A DNA stretch of 49,842 bases from JBPCPM01 sp050999155 (GCA_050999155.1 JBPCPM010000069.1:1-49842); one strand, 5' to 3'. Counted from the first letter of the stretch, positions 35,060-43,212 are shown. Numbers and translations: made by a program. Notes: a model not told the origin generated them from the letters alone.

Positions 35060-35298
35060 GCGAACGGGTCGGCGAGGTCGGCGTCGAGGGTCGCGAGATC
35101 GTCGGCGAGAGACTCGGGCGCCGGTGTGCGGAAGATGTTCGCGAGGTCGGGTCCGGTCACCCAGCGACGGTTCGCTGCGGGGCCGAGCTGGGCGACGGGC
35201 CGGCCGGAGACGGTGATCGTCAGTTCCTCGCCGGCCTCGGCGCGGCGGAGCACCTCGGCCACGTTGTTGCGTAGTTCCTTTTGGGGGATCGTGTCCAC
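35056..35298 (-). CDS. Phd/YefM-type antitoxin of the 34655 VapC
   Basis: 80 residues. TIPQKELRNNVAEVLRRAEA then ELTITVSGRPVAQLGPA is the Phd/YefM domain. The acidic C-terminus (ESLADDLATLDADLADPFA) binds the toxin. GTG 35298 is the start, eight bases after a TACCTT -10 inside the palindrome at 35309-35326. Stop and toxin start overlap. Confidence 0.87.
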   Translation of the reverse strand: MDTIPQKELRNNVAEVLRRAEAGEELTITVSGRPVAQLGPAANRRWVTGPDLANIFRTPAPESLADDLATLDADLADPFA

Positions 35299-35306
35299 GA
35301 AGAGCC

Positions 35307-35326
35307 AAGGTAGCAGATCTGCTACC
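35307..35326 (-). promoter_or_regulatory. Operator and extended -10 of the Phd-VapC operon
   Basis: Perfect 18-bp palindrome GGTAGCAGATCTGCTACC (35309-35326). On the minus strand its end makes TGC-TACCTT (35312-35307), an extended -10; GTG 35298 follows after eight bases. Confidence 0.65.
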
Positions 35327-35398
35327 CAGGTCCCCGGAAGCGACGATATGGAGCTCGTTAGTGAGGATGGACACCTCGGATGGGCAGACCTGGTCAAC

Positions 35399-35421
35399 TT
35401 GGTCGACCAACCTGGTAGGAT
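35399..35421 (+). promoter_or_regulatory. Operator and extended -10 of the second Phd-VapC operon
   Basis: Palindrome TTGGTCGACCAA (35399-35410) followed by TGG-TAGGAT (TAGGAT at 35416-35421), seven bases, then ATG 35429. ACCTGGT occurs on both sides of the palindrome. The half-sites differ from the GTAGCA class. Confidence 0.55.
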
Positions 35422-35428
35422 CGGCCCC

Positions 35429-35647
35429 ATGGAGGTCACCGTGCAGGAGGCAAAGACCCAGCTCTCGCGGTTGCTTCGTCGCGTCGAGGCAGGGGAGTCA
35501 GTGCTCATTCGCCGCGGCCGGGAGCCGGTGGCCATGCTGGTGCGGGCGCCGGTGAGCGACGACCGGAGGCGGATCTGGGGGGATCTCGAGGGTGAGATCG
35601 GTCCGGACTTCGACGACATTCCTGAGGGCTTCGACCCCTACGCGTGA
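35429..35647 (+). CDS. Phd/VapB-type antitoxin
   Basis: 72 residues. MEVTVQEAKTQLSRLLRRVE followed by SVLIRRGREPVAMLV is a Phd/YefM fold; WGDLEGEIGPDFDDIPEGFD is the toxin-binding tail. Leaderless ATG 35429. Its stop overlaps the toxin start by GTGA. Confidence 0.88.
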   Translation: MEVTVQEAKTQLSRLLRRVEAGESVLIRRGREPVAMLVRAPVSDDRRRIWGDLEGEIGPDFDDIPEGFDPYA

Positions 35648-36024
35648 GCGGGCTGCTGCTCGACACGAACGTCGCCCTGTGGCTCGTGCTGGGCGATCGC
35701 GGTTCGGTGTCAGCGAGGGCGACGGAGGCGTTGCAGGATCCCGGCAACGAGGTGGCGGTCAGCGCCGTGAGCGTCTGGGAGATCGCGATCAAGCGATCGC
35801 TCGGGAAGCTGTCGATCGCCGACGGGTGGGCGCGCGAGCTGCGTCGCCTGACGCTCACCCCGATGCCGATCACCGCGGAGCATGCGCAGCAGGTCGAGCA
35901 GCTGCCCTGGCACCATCGCGACCCGTTCGACCGGCTTCTGGTCGCTCAGGCGCAGCTGGAGCGCCGGTGCCTGGTGACAGCCGACGCTCGTCTCGCCGAC
36001 TACGACGTTGAGGTCCTCTGGTAA
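35644..36024 (+). CDS. vapC: VapC-type PIN-domain toxin (COG3744 type)
   Basis: 126 residues. LLLDTNVALWLVLGD (first Asp), VSAVSVWEIAIKRSLGKL (Glu), LPWHHRDPFDRLLVAQAQ (the WHHRDPFDR signature) and LVTADARLADYDVEVLW (last Asp) are all present. It is a complete, probably active RNase toxin coupled to its antitoxin. Confidence 0.9.
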   Translation: MSGLLLDTNVALWLVLGDRGSVSARATEALQDPGNEVAVSAVSVWEIAIKRSLGKLSIADGWARELRRLTLTPMPITAEHAQQVEQLPWHHRDPFDRLLVAQAQLERRCLVTADARLADYDVEVLW

Positions 36025-36208
36025 CCGCAGCTCCCGCGCCGGCCACTCGGGCCACCCTTCACCCTCGTCGGCGCTCGAGAACGCTGAACGACCTCGCCCG
36101 GGCTCGCGACCGTGACGGGTCGCGCGTCAGCGGGTCGGCGCAGGGTCGTTGCGCTTCCGTTCTCCTTGCGGGCTGATCGGTCACCGTCGTTCGTGGAGGC
36201 TTGGCGGC

Positions 36209-36541
36209 ATGGACCAACACGAGCCGATTCACATCACCATCCCCGGCGACCTGCGGGATCCGCGCGGGGGCAAGAGCCACCCGGCGGGCGTCCTCGTCCA
36301 CCGAGTGCCGCACCTCGACCCCGCGGACGTGACCGTGGTGGACGGCATTCCGGTCACCACGGTCTCGAGAACGCTGATCGACCTCGCCGAGGTGGCGGGC
36401 GAGCAGGAACTCCGCGAGGTCTTCGCGACGGCCGAGGCCAGAGGTCTGCTGGACCTCAGGGAGCTCGAGGCGGCACGAGCACGGGTCGAGTGGCGCCCCT
36501 CGTTGGCCATGTTCGATCGCGTGATGGCGGAGTTCCGGTGA
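36209..36541 (+). CDS. AbiEi-family antitoxin, C-terminal part only
   Basis: 110 residues from ATG 36209. VLVHRVPHLDPADVTVVDGI followed by PVTTVSRTLIDLAEVAGEQE is the C-terminal domain of AbiEi-type antitoxins (VHR...L...DV...GIPVTxxxRTLxDLA). The N-terminal winged-helix domain (about 80 residues) is missing. No AbiEii toxin follows; a VapB gene does. It is probably a truncated gene unrelated to the AbiE remnant at 34.4 kb. Confidence 0.6.
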   Translation: MDQHEPIHITIPGDLRDPRGGKSHPAGVLVHRVPHLDPADVTVVDGIPVTTVSRTLIDLAEVAGEQELREVFATAEARGLLDLRELEAARARVEWRPSLAMFDRVMAEFR

Positions 36542-36552
36542 TCGAGCCACCA

Positions 36553-36567
36553 CATCGTGAGACGATG
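36553..36567. repeat. Inverted repeat upstream of vapB
   Basis: CATCGT-GAG-ACGATG, nine bases before ATG 36576. A possible VapB operator or small hairpin. Confidence 0.4.
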
Positions 36568-36575
36568 ACCTCCTG

Positions 36576-36806
36576 ATGCCGAAGACGAGAACGACGCTCA
36601 CGATCGACGAGTCGCTGTTGCGTGCGGTGAAGGTTCGAGCCGCCCGCACGGGCATGGGGGACAGCGAGGTGATCGAGGAAGCCGTTCGCGCGTCGCTCGG
36701 CCTTGACGTCCTCGAGCGGATCTGGGACCGGGCGGACACGAACCCCGAGGAGGCGATGGCGCTTGTCCTCGATGCCCAGCGGGCCGTCCGCTCGGCGCCC
36801 GATTGA
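36576..36806 (+). CDS. vapB: VapB-type ribbon-helix-helix antitoxin
   Basis: 76 residues. RTTLTIDESLLRAVKVRAAR followed by GDSEVIEEAVRASLGLDVLE is a ribbon-helix-helix with its dimer helices. The toxin-contact part is RADTNPEEAMALVLDAQRAV. Its partner downstream is truncated, so it is now an antitoxin without a full toxin. The stop overlaps the remnant start by TTGA. Confidence 0.85.
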   Translation: MPKTRTTLTIDESLLRAVKVRAARTGMGDSEVIEEAVRASLGLDVLERIWDRADTNPEEAMALVLDAQRAVRSAPD

Positions 36807-36940
36807 TCGTTGCGGGTGGCCGAGCGGTGATCGTCTCCGGGGATCGTGACCTGACGGCGCTCGCTCCGGCGTTTCCGGTCTACACGCCCGCCGGATTTGT
36901 CGAGTATCTGGACGCGAGGGAGGACGCGCCTGGTCCCTGA
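36803..36940 (+). pseudogene. VapC remnant, only the C-terminal third of the PIN domain
   Basis: 45 codons in frame: GGRAVIVSGDRDLTALAPAF then PVYTPAGFVEYLDA. This is the end of a PIN domain (VIVSGDRDLxxL...V.TPAxFxxxL). About 90 codons with the first Asp and the Glu are gone. The deletion leaves TTG overlapping the vapB stop, as if it removed the gene body just after the start codon. Confidence 0.65.
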
Positions 36941-36995
36941 GGCCGACCCGCGAGCCCAACGGTTCCGGATACCGTTGAGGGCCGCCGCGGTGGGG

Positions 36996-37010
36996 TAGGC
37001 TCGCGGCGTG
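36996..37010 (+). promoter_or_regulatory. -10 box and leaderless start
   Basis: TAGGCT (36996-37001), six bases, then GTG 37008. Confidence 0.45.
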
Positions 37011-37694
37011 TCCCATCCCGATCTCGTAACCACCGAAACTGGCGAGGGCGTCTGCCGGATCACCATGGACGACGGCGCCGTGAACGCCTTTTCCGTCGAG
37101 ATGCTCGAAGCGGTCCTTTCCGCGCTCGACGAGGCCGAGCAGGCCAATGCGATCGTCGTGATCCGTGGACGGGAGGGGAAGTTCTCGGCCGGCTTCGACC
37201 TCAAGACGCTCGGCACGAAGACCAACGAGATGCTCGGGCTCGGCGCCAAGCTGGCCGAGCGGCTGTTCTCCTTTCCCCGGCCCACGGTCGCGGTCTGCAC
37301 GGGCCACGGGATCGCGATGGGCGGCTTCGTGCTGATGTCCTGCGACATTCGCGTCGGGGTCGAGGGCGACTTTCGCATCGGGCTCAACGAGGCGGCGATC
37401 GGGCTGACCATGCCGCGCTTTGCCGTCGCGCTCGCCGGCCACCGGCTCAACCCGGCCTGGCACGATCGCTCGGTCATCACCGGCGAGCTGTTCGGGCCCG
37501 CCGACGCGAAGACGGCCGGCTTCCTCGACCACGTCGTCCCCGCCGACCAGCTCGACGCCGTCGCCGAGCAGGCCATCGAGGCCATGAAGAACCTCAACGA
37601 GGACGCCCACCGCGAGACCAAGCTCCGCGCCCGGGCGTCGGCCCTCGAGGGAATCCGCGCGGGGCTCGAACCCGCCGACGACGGCACCTGGTAG
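37008..37694 (+). CDS. Enoyl-CoA hydratase/isomerase-family protein (crotonase)
   Basis: 228 residues. VCRITMDDGAVNAFSVEMLE, GREGKFSAGFDLK (oxyanion hole), CTGHGIAMGGFVLMSCDIR (second oxyanion residue) and NEAAIGLTMPRFA are crotonase hallmarks. The usual catalytic Glu positions lie in IGLNEAAIG. It acts on acyl-CoA substrates; the exact one is unknown. Leaderless GTG start. No beta-oxidation operon is attached. Confidence 0.9.
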   Translation: MSHPDLVTTETGEGVCRITMDDGAVNAFSVEMLEAVLSALDEAEQANAIVVIRGREGKFSAGFDLKTLGTKTNEMLGLGAKLAERLFSFPRPTVAVCTGHGIAMGGFVLMSCDIRVGVEGDFRIGLNEAAIGLTMPRFAVALAGHRLNPAWHDRSVITGELFGPADAKTAGFLDHVVPADQLDAVAEQAIEAMKNLNEDAHRETKLRARASALEGIRAGLEPADDGTW

Positions 37695-37896
37695 CAGCCG
37701 CCACGGTCGCCCACCGCCAAACCCCTCGGCCGCATCGCCAAGCCACGAGGCGGTGGAGACGGGGGTCCGGGACGGGCGCGTGCTCCTCGACGACGGGTGC
37801 CTGGATCCGGCCACGAACACGGCTGATAACAGGCCTTGCCGTTCTGGCTCGGCAGTGCGAGGCTGGTCCGTATCCCGATCCAGGAGGCATCCGCGC

Positions 37897-38640
37897 GTGA
37901 GCACGACGACCAGCACCCGTACCCCCCGGCGTGACCCGCTTGTGGTGGCCCCCCGGTTCAACGGTCCCATCACAAGCGGCAACGGTGGATACAGCTGCGG
38001 CCTGTTCGCCCAGCTGCTCGACGGGCCGGCGGAGGTCGCGCTGCGCAGTCCCGTGCCCCTGGACACCGAGCTCACGGTCGAAGCCGACGGCGAGAACCTG
38101 CGGATCAGCGACGGCGACGCGGTCGTGGCGACGGTCGAGCCGGCCGACGCTCTGGTGCTCGAGGTGCCCCAGCCACCGACGCTCGACCAGGCCCGAGCGG
38201 CGAGCGCCCGTTATCGGGCGCCGAGCGGCGAGATCTTCAGCTGCTGCTTCGTCTGCGGACCCGACCGCGATGACGCCATGGGCGTGTACGGGGGCAGCGT
38301 GGAGGGGCGATCGATGGTGGCCTCGCCGTGGACGCCGAGCCCCGACGGTGGCGAGGTGCCCGTGGAGATCCTGTGGGCCGTGCTCGACTGCCCGACCTAT
38401 TTCGCCTTGTACCCGCACGAGAGTGACGGGATGCCGATGGCGTTCCTGGCCCGGATGCAGGCGGAGATCGCCGGCGCCCCGGTGCCCGGTGGACAGCACG
38501 TCGTTGTCGCCTGGCCGATCGAGCGCAACGGTCGCAAGCTCACCGCGGGGTCCGCCGTCTACAGCCCCGACGGATCGGTGCTTGCCGCGGCCCGGGTGTT
38601 GCTCATCGAGGCCAAGGCAGAAAGCGGGGATGAGCGATGA
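37897..38640 (+). CDS. Hotdog-fold-like protein of unknown function
   Basis: 247 residues. NGPITSGNGGYSCGLFAQLL, FSCCFVCGPDRDDAMGVYGG and VEILWAVLDCPTYFA resemble tandem hotdog thioesterase-like proteins (a first half with FNGP..SGNGGY, a second with VCGP and WAxLDCP). No substrate is suggested. GTG 37897 has AGGAGG at 37882-37887, one of the few strong ribosome-binding sites in the window. Its stop overlaps the next (broken) gene by ATGA. Confidence 0.65.
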   Translation: MSTTTSTRTPRRDPLVVAPRFNGPITSGNGGYSCGLFAQLLDGPAEVALRSPVPLDTELTVEADGENLRISDGDAVVATVEPADALVLEVPQPPTLDQARAASARYRAPSGEIFSCCFVCGPDRDDAMGVYGGSVEGRSMVASPWTPSPDGGEVPVEILWAVLDCPTYFALYPHESDGMPMAFLARMQAEIAGAPVPGGQHVVVAWPIERNGRKLTAGSAVYSPDGSVLAAARVLLIEAKAESGDER

Positions 38641-38885
38641 CCGCCTCCGTTCCGGTCGGGGTCGGGTTCACACCGTTCGAGACCCGCGCGCCCTCGCCTC
38701 AAGCGTGCTGTCGGTGTGTGCAGCCGCACGCCGCCGCGCTCGCGGCTCCGTCGATCCGGTTGGCCGGCGAGCTGGCCGACGGGTGGGTGCCCTTCCTGTG
38801 GGCGAGGTCCCGGCTCGCCGACGGGCGCGAGGCGATCGCCGCGGCCCGGACTGGAGCCCCGCGACGGCTGGTGCAGCACGCCTGA
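38637..38885 (+). pseudogene. LLM-class flavin oxidoreductase with a large internal deletion
   Basis: The 82-residue frame starts MTASVPVGVGFTPFETRA, a typical N-terminus of F420/flavin luciferase-like oxidoreductases. It then jumps to SIRLAGELADGWVPFLWARS and RLADGREAIAAAR, a segment from the second half of the same family. More than 100 residues of the barrel are missing, so it cannot be active. It was probably an operon partner of the preceding gene (ATGA overlap). Confidence 0.6.
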
Positions 38886-38898
38886 AACACTGCGCGCC

Positions 38899-39900
38899 AT
38901 GGACGCCGCCCAGCGAGCGCAGGTCCAGCAGCGGCTGGAGGGGATATACGCCCGGCACCTCGAGCTGGGCGACGCGCAGCGCCAGGTTGACCGCTACTAC
39001 TCCTCGCCGCGCGGCTACTACCCGCCGGCCGAAGCCGGGCCTGAGGCCAACCACTTCGCCATCTGCCTGGTCAGCGTCGACGGCGACATCGTCACCGCGG
39101 GAGACGCCGACCTTCCGTTTGCCCTGCAGTCACTGTCGAAGGTCTTCGCCTACGGGCTCGCGCTGCGCGAGCAGGGCAGCGAGGCGGTGCTGAAGCGAGT
39201 CGGGGTCAAGCCCAGCGCCGACGCCTTCACCTCGCTCGAGTACGACGAGGCGAACCACCGCCCCTTCAACCCCATGGTCAACGGTGGAGCGCTCGCGGTG
39301 GCCGACATGCTGCTCGATGGCGACGTCGAGCAGTCCTTCGAGCCCATCCTGGAGCTGCTGCGGGCGTGCGCGGGCAACCATGAGATCGGTCCCGACGAGG
39401 ACGTCTACGCGGCCGAGCAGCAAGGGGCCGATCGCAACCGGGCGATGGCGTACCTGATGCGCAGCGAGGGGATGCTCGAGCACGACGTCATCCCGACCCT
39501 GTCGCTGTACCTGCGCCAGTGCTCGGTCGCGGTGACCTGCCGCGATCTCGCGATGATGGGCGCGACCCTGGCCAACGGCTGCTCGAACCCGATCACGGGC
39601 GAGAGTGCGTTGCCGCGGCGGTGCGCCCGCGACGTGCTCAGCGTCATGTACACGTGCGGGATGTACGACTTCGCCGGCGAGTGGGCTTACGAGGTCGGCG
39701 TGCCCGCCAAGAGCGGCGTCAGCGGCGGGATCCTCGCCGTGATCCCCGGGAAGATGGGCATCGCCGTCTACTCCCCGGGGCTGGACCGCTACGGCAACAG
39801 CGTCCGCGGGATCACCGTCTGCCGGGAGATCTCCGAGCGCCGGGGGCTTCACGTCTTCGCCACCGAGGCCGAGGAGTCGCTGCTCGGCGCGACCACCTAG
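38899..39900 (+). CDS. glsA: Serine-dependent glutaminase
   Basis: 333 residues. It hydrolyses glutamine to glutamate and ammonia. The beta-lactamase-like catalytic motif is ALQSLSKVFAYG (Ser and Lys, about residues 75-86). FNPMVNGGALAVADM, DRNRAMAYLMRSEGML and PAKSGVSGGILAVIPGKMG complete the family pattern. Length and motifs are normal. ATG 38899, just after the LLM remnant. Confidence 0.93.
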   Translation: MDAAQRAQVQQRLEGIYARHLELGDAQRQVDRYYSSPRGYYPPAEAGPEANHFAICLVSVDGDIVTAGDADLPFALQSLSKVFAYGLALREQGSEAVLKRVGVKPSADAFTSLEYDEANHRPFNPMVNGGALAVADMLLDGDVEQSFEPILELLRACAGNHEIGPDEDVYAAEQQGADRNRAMAYLMRSEGMLEHDVIPTLSLYLRQCSVAVTCRDLAMMGATLANGCSNPITGESALPRRCARDVLSVMYTCGMYDFAGEWAYEVGVPAKSGVSGGILAVIPGKMGIAVYSPGLDRYGNSVRGITVCREISERRGLHVFATEAEESLLGATT

Positions 39901-39913
39901 GCCCTCGGCTGGA

Positions 39914-40858
39914 TCAGCGCGGCGGGGTGGACGGTTCGTCGGCGACCTCGGCGTCGGGAGCCTCCACGCGATGGGAGTGGGCGGTCAGGGAGAACGGCAC
40001 CCGGGGCCCCTCGCCCGGACGGACCCCCTCGAGGTAGGCGCGGGCGTCCTCGTAGCCGCGGTCGATCAGCTCCTCGGCGTGGCTGAAGTCGATGGGCAGC
40101 ACGTCGAGTGGGCAGGGAGGAGGCAGCACGATCAGCTCGGCGCGATCGGCCAGGTTCTCGATCTCGTGTGTCAGGCGGCGGGTCACCAGGATGCTCATGG
40201 CGTGGAGACTCATCGCAAGCGCGCCGCGCGGCGGCTCGGAGAGCGCACACGCCATGCCGGTGGGCAATACGTAGATCCGTTCGGCCCCGAGTTCGATCGC
40301 GTGGGTGATCGGCGTGTTGTTGGCGATACCGCCGTCGATGAGCTTGGTGTCCTCCCAGTCCACCGGCTTGAAGACGCCGGGGATCGCGGCGCTGGCGTGG
40401 ATCGCCGAGACCGCGTCGCCGTGGGAGAGCCGCCTCTCGGCCCCGGAAAACAGGTCGGTCGCGATCACGTGCAGGGGCACGCTCGCGTGCTCGAGGCGGT
40501 CGAGCTCCACGTGCCGCGCGATTGTCCGGCGCAGGCCTCGGGCCGAGAGCATGCTTTGCCGCTGCCCGAGAAAACCGGCGAGCCCGGCAAGCGGGTTGAG
40601 CGGAAAGATGTCCGAGCGCCTGACTCCGCGCCAGACCGCCGCGAGCGTGCGGGCCGTCTCCACGGTCGGCGGCCGCGACGCGATGTAGGCGCCGTTGAGG
40701 GCGCCGACTGAGGAGCCGAGCACGAGATCGGGCTCGATGCCCCGCTCGAACAGGGCGCGCAGCATGCCCGCCTGGATCGCGCCGAGGCTGGCCCCGCCGG
40801 AGAGCACGAAGGCCGTGGCCGGGCGAGGCGCCTGCCGGTTCGATGGCGCCTCAGGCAC
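39914..40858 (-). CDS. Patatin-like phospholipase
   Basis: 314 residues. Oxyanion loop LSGGASLGAIQAGML (about 19-33), nucleophile GSSVGALNGAYIAS (Ser about 49) and the dyad Asp in LIDGGIANNTPI (about 173-184). It hydrolyses lipid acyl esters. No membrane segment or signal peptide is evident. It converges with glsA. Confidence 0.92.
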   Translation of the reverse strand: MPEAPSNRQAPRPATAFVLSGGASLGAIQAGMLRALFERGIEPDLVLGSSVGALNGAYIASRPPTVETARTLAAVWRGVRRSDIFPLNPLAGLAGFLGQRQSMLSARGLRRTIARHVELDRLEHASVPLHVIATDLFSGAERRLSHGDAVSAIHASAAIPGVFKPVDWEDTKLIDGGIANNTPITHAIELGAERIYVLPTGMACALSEPPRGALAMSLHAMSILVTRRLTHEIENLADRAELIVLPPPCPLDVLPIDFSHAEELIDRGYEDARAYLEGVRPGEGPRVPFSLTAHSHRVEAPDAEVADEPSTPPR

Positions 40859-40890
40859 CGCTCACACCTCTGTCGCGATCGGGCTGCCCA

Positions 40891-41019
40891 CTATGCGGCT
40901 CGCAGGGCGATGTCGTCGAGGCCGAACCTCAGCGCCACCGCTCGCTTGGGCTGTGCGCCGTGGCTGTCGCGGACGATCTCGCCGTCGCGGTACAGCGCCA
41001 GGTAGGGGATGCCGCTCAT
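40891..41019 (-). pseudogene. Thioredoxin-like C-terminal remnant
   Basis: 42 residues: SGIPYLALYRDGEIVRDSHG then AQPKRAVALRFGL. This is the cis-Pro half of a thioredoxin (GIPxLxLxxDGExV...GA). The WCGPC active site and N-terminal half are absent in the upstream 140 bases. Confidence 0.55.
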
Positions 41020-41154
41020 CAGAGTCGTCCTATCGTCGGGGTCGTGGTACTTGGATGCGTGAGCGGCCCGGAAGGTTCAGGGCCGGCCTGGGACGGAGTC
41101 CAGGGCACGGGCACGTGCGCCTCCAGGTGCACCTTCGCTGCTCGGCGAAGCTGG

Positions 41155-41817
41155 CTAGCTGCGCGCCGGGGCGTTGGCCGGCTCGCGCGCCTGCCAGCCG
41201 TCGCGCAGCAGGTCCAGCAGCACCTTGGGGTCCTGCGCGCCCGATGCGCCTGTCGCCCGGTCGACGACGAAGCACGGCACCGCGGCGATCCCGAGCTGCG
41301 CGGCAAGGCCCTCGTCGGCTCGGACCGCATCGGCGAACCGATCGCCGTCGAGCACCTCGCGGACCTCGGCCGCGTCGAGTCCAGTCTCGGCGGCCACCTC
41401 GGCAAGCGTCTCGGGCTCGCCGATCGGCCGGCCCTCGGTGAGGTAGGCGGCAAAGAGCCGCTCGGTCACCGCCTCTGAGATGTGGTGCGCCGCGCCGAGG
41501 TGTACGAGCCGGTGGGCGTCGAACGTCGAGCCCGAGCGGATGATGTCGAAGCGGAAGTCCAGGCCGACGCCGGCCGCCGTCTCGGTCATGCCGTCGATCA
41601 TCTCTTGGGCCTGCTCGCGGGTGCGTCCGTACTTCGCGGCCAGGCGTTCCACGTACACGCCGGGCTGCTCGCGCGCGGCTGCGGGATCGAGCTCGAAGGA
41701 CCGCCAGGTGACCTGGACCTCGTCGCGGTGCTCGAAGCCGGCGAACGCGGCCTCGAAGCGGCGCTTGCCGACGTAGCACCAGGGGCAGGCGATGTCCGAC
41801 CAGATCTCGACGTGCAT
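41155..41817 (-). CDS. DsbA-family oxidoreductase (FrnE-like)
   Basis: 220 residues. The CxxC is CPWC in EIWSDIACPWCYVGKRRFEA (residues about 11-14). WRSFELDP, FDAHRLVHLGAAH and a cis-Pro region AAVPCFVVDR (about 180-189) match the cytosolic FrnE/2-hydroxychromene-isomerase-like DsbA family. There is no signal peptide. Start ATG 41817. Confidence 0.92.
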   Translation of the reverse strand: MHVEIWSDIACPWCYVGKRRFEAAFAGFEHRDEVQVTWRSFELDPAAAREQPGVYVERLAAKYGRTREQAQEMIDGMTETAAGVGLDFRFDIIRSGSTFDAHRLVHLGAAHHISEAVTERLFAAYLTEGRPIGEPETLAEVAAETGLDAAEVREVLDGDRFADAVRADEGLAAQLGIAAVPCFVVDRATGASGAQDPKVLLDLLRDGWQAREPANAPARS

Positions 41818-41948
41818 CTGCTCATCGTAGGGAGGGCCGTCGCTCGCGTCGAAGGCGCCGAATCCCCGGGCGGCACTCGACCAGGCCCCGCGCCCGGTTC
41901 GGCTCGCAGGCCCCCGGCGTCAGCCGACCGTCCTGCCACCATTCAGGC

Positions 41949-42506
41949 ATGGCCGACTCTCCACGGCGCGGCCTTGGCGCCCCCCTGCGAAACGCTGCCG
42001 GACGTGTGACCGGGCCGGCCCGGCCGGTGACCGACGCGATGCTCGGGCGGGGGGTTGACGTCCTGGCCGATGCCGCCGTGCGCAACCAGCTGGCCGAGCG
42101 GATCGTCGACCGGTTGCTGGAAGGCGACTTCGTCGAGCGCCTGACCCAGGCGCTGATCGAGGCCGACGTCCCCGACCGCGTCGCCGCCGAGCTCGTGGAC
42201 TCCGAGGCAACCGAGCGGGCGATCTCCCGGGTCCTGGAGAGCCAGACGCTCGAGCGCACCGTCGAGCGGGTGCTGGTTAGCCGCGAGATGCAGATGGTCG
42301 TCGAGCGCATCGCCAACTCCGACGAGGTCCGCGGTGCCATCGCCCAACAGTCGCTGGGCATCGCCGGCGAGCTGGCCGACGAGGTCCGGCGAGCCAGCAT
42401 GGCGGCCGACGACGCGCTCGAGCGGATCGTGCGCCGGGTCCTGGGCCGTCCCCGGACCGGGGTGCCCGAGTCGCCGCTGGCCCCCGAGGTCCGGGAGACG
42501 TCATGA
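41949..42506 (+). CDS. Hypothetical helical-repeat protein, paired with an RDD protein
   Basis: 185 residues. From residue 35 on it consists of helical units of about 20 residues with the pattern VxxxLAERIVDRLLEGDFVE, SEATERAISRVLESQTLERT and SREMQMVVERIANSDEVRGA. No catalytic motif is visible. It overlaps the RDD gene by 4 bases and is presumably co-translated with it. Function not known. Confidence 0.65.
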   Translation: MADSPRRGLGAPLRNAAGRVTGPARPVTDAMLGRGVDVLADAAVRNQLAERIVDRLLEGDFVERLTQALIEADVPDRVAAELVDSEATERAISRVLESQTLERTVERVLVSREMQMVVERIANSDEVRGAIAQQSLGIAGELADEVRRASMAADDALERIVRRVLGRPRTGVPESPLAPEVRETS

Positions 42507-43195
42507 CGACGATTCCCGACTTCCTGCCGGATCCCGCCGGGGTCGACGGCTTCGAGCTGCCCTACGCGGGGGCGATCACCCGGGCGATGGCGCTGGCCAT
42601 CGACGGCGTGCTGGTCAACCTCTCGCTCGCGGCCTTCACGGCGATCGTCGCCTCCCTGGTGCGAGCCCTGTTTCCCGACTTCGTGGGCGACCTCCCCCTG
42701 CAGACCACGGCGGTCGCCGCGGTGGCGTGGGGGACGATCGGCTCCAGCTACCTGCTCTTCTTCTGGACCCTGGTCGGCCAGACGCCCGGGATGCGGATCC
42801 TGGGCCTGCGCGTTGCGTCGCTCGCCGGCGAGCGGCTGGGGCTCGGACAGGCCATCAAGCGGCTGATCGCTCTCGTGGTCTTTCCCTTCGGGGCGGTCGC
42901 GATGGTGGTGACCGAGCGGCGCCAGGCCCTGCACGACCGGTTCGCCGACTCGATCGTGGTTTACGAACCGGAGAAGGTCAGGCCGGGAATCGGCCCCTCG
43001 GCCGCCGCTCCCGGCTCCCCGCCCGCGCCGCTGCCGCCGGCGCCGCCGGAACGCGGTGCGGCGCCCGGTCCCAGCGGGCCCCCCGACCGGGTCGGATCCG
43101 CGCGGTCCACCGGCCGGTCAGGCTCGCCGGATCCCAGCGGTGCCTCCCGCGATCGTCGCCCCGCCGGACGGGATTCGGGCTCGGGTTCCGAGTAG
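42503..43195 (+). CDS. RDD-family membrane protein
   Basis: 230 residues. GFELPYAGAITRAMALAIDG is an RDD start (R...A..ID), followed by three or four hydrophobic helices. WTLVGQTPGMRILGLRV and RRQALHDRFADSIVV are the family's middle and end signatures. The C-terminal 70 residues are Pro, Gly and Ala rich and probably disordered. Start ATG 42503. Confidence 0.9.
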   Translation: MTTIPDFLPDPAGVDGFELPYAGAITRAMALAIDGVLVNLSLAAFTAIVASLVRALFPDFVGDLPLQTTAVAAVAWGTIGSSYLLFFWTLVGQTPGMRILGLRVASLAGERLGLGQAIKRLIALVVFPFGAVAMVVTERRQALHDRFADSIVVYEPEKVRPGIGPSAAAPGSPPAPLPPAPPERGAAPGPSGPPDRVGSARSTGRSGSPDPSGASRDRRPAGRDSGSGSE

Positions 43196-43212
43196 CAGCC
43201 CGGCACCCCCGT

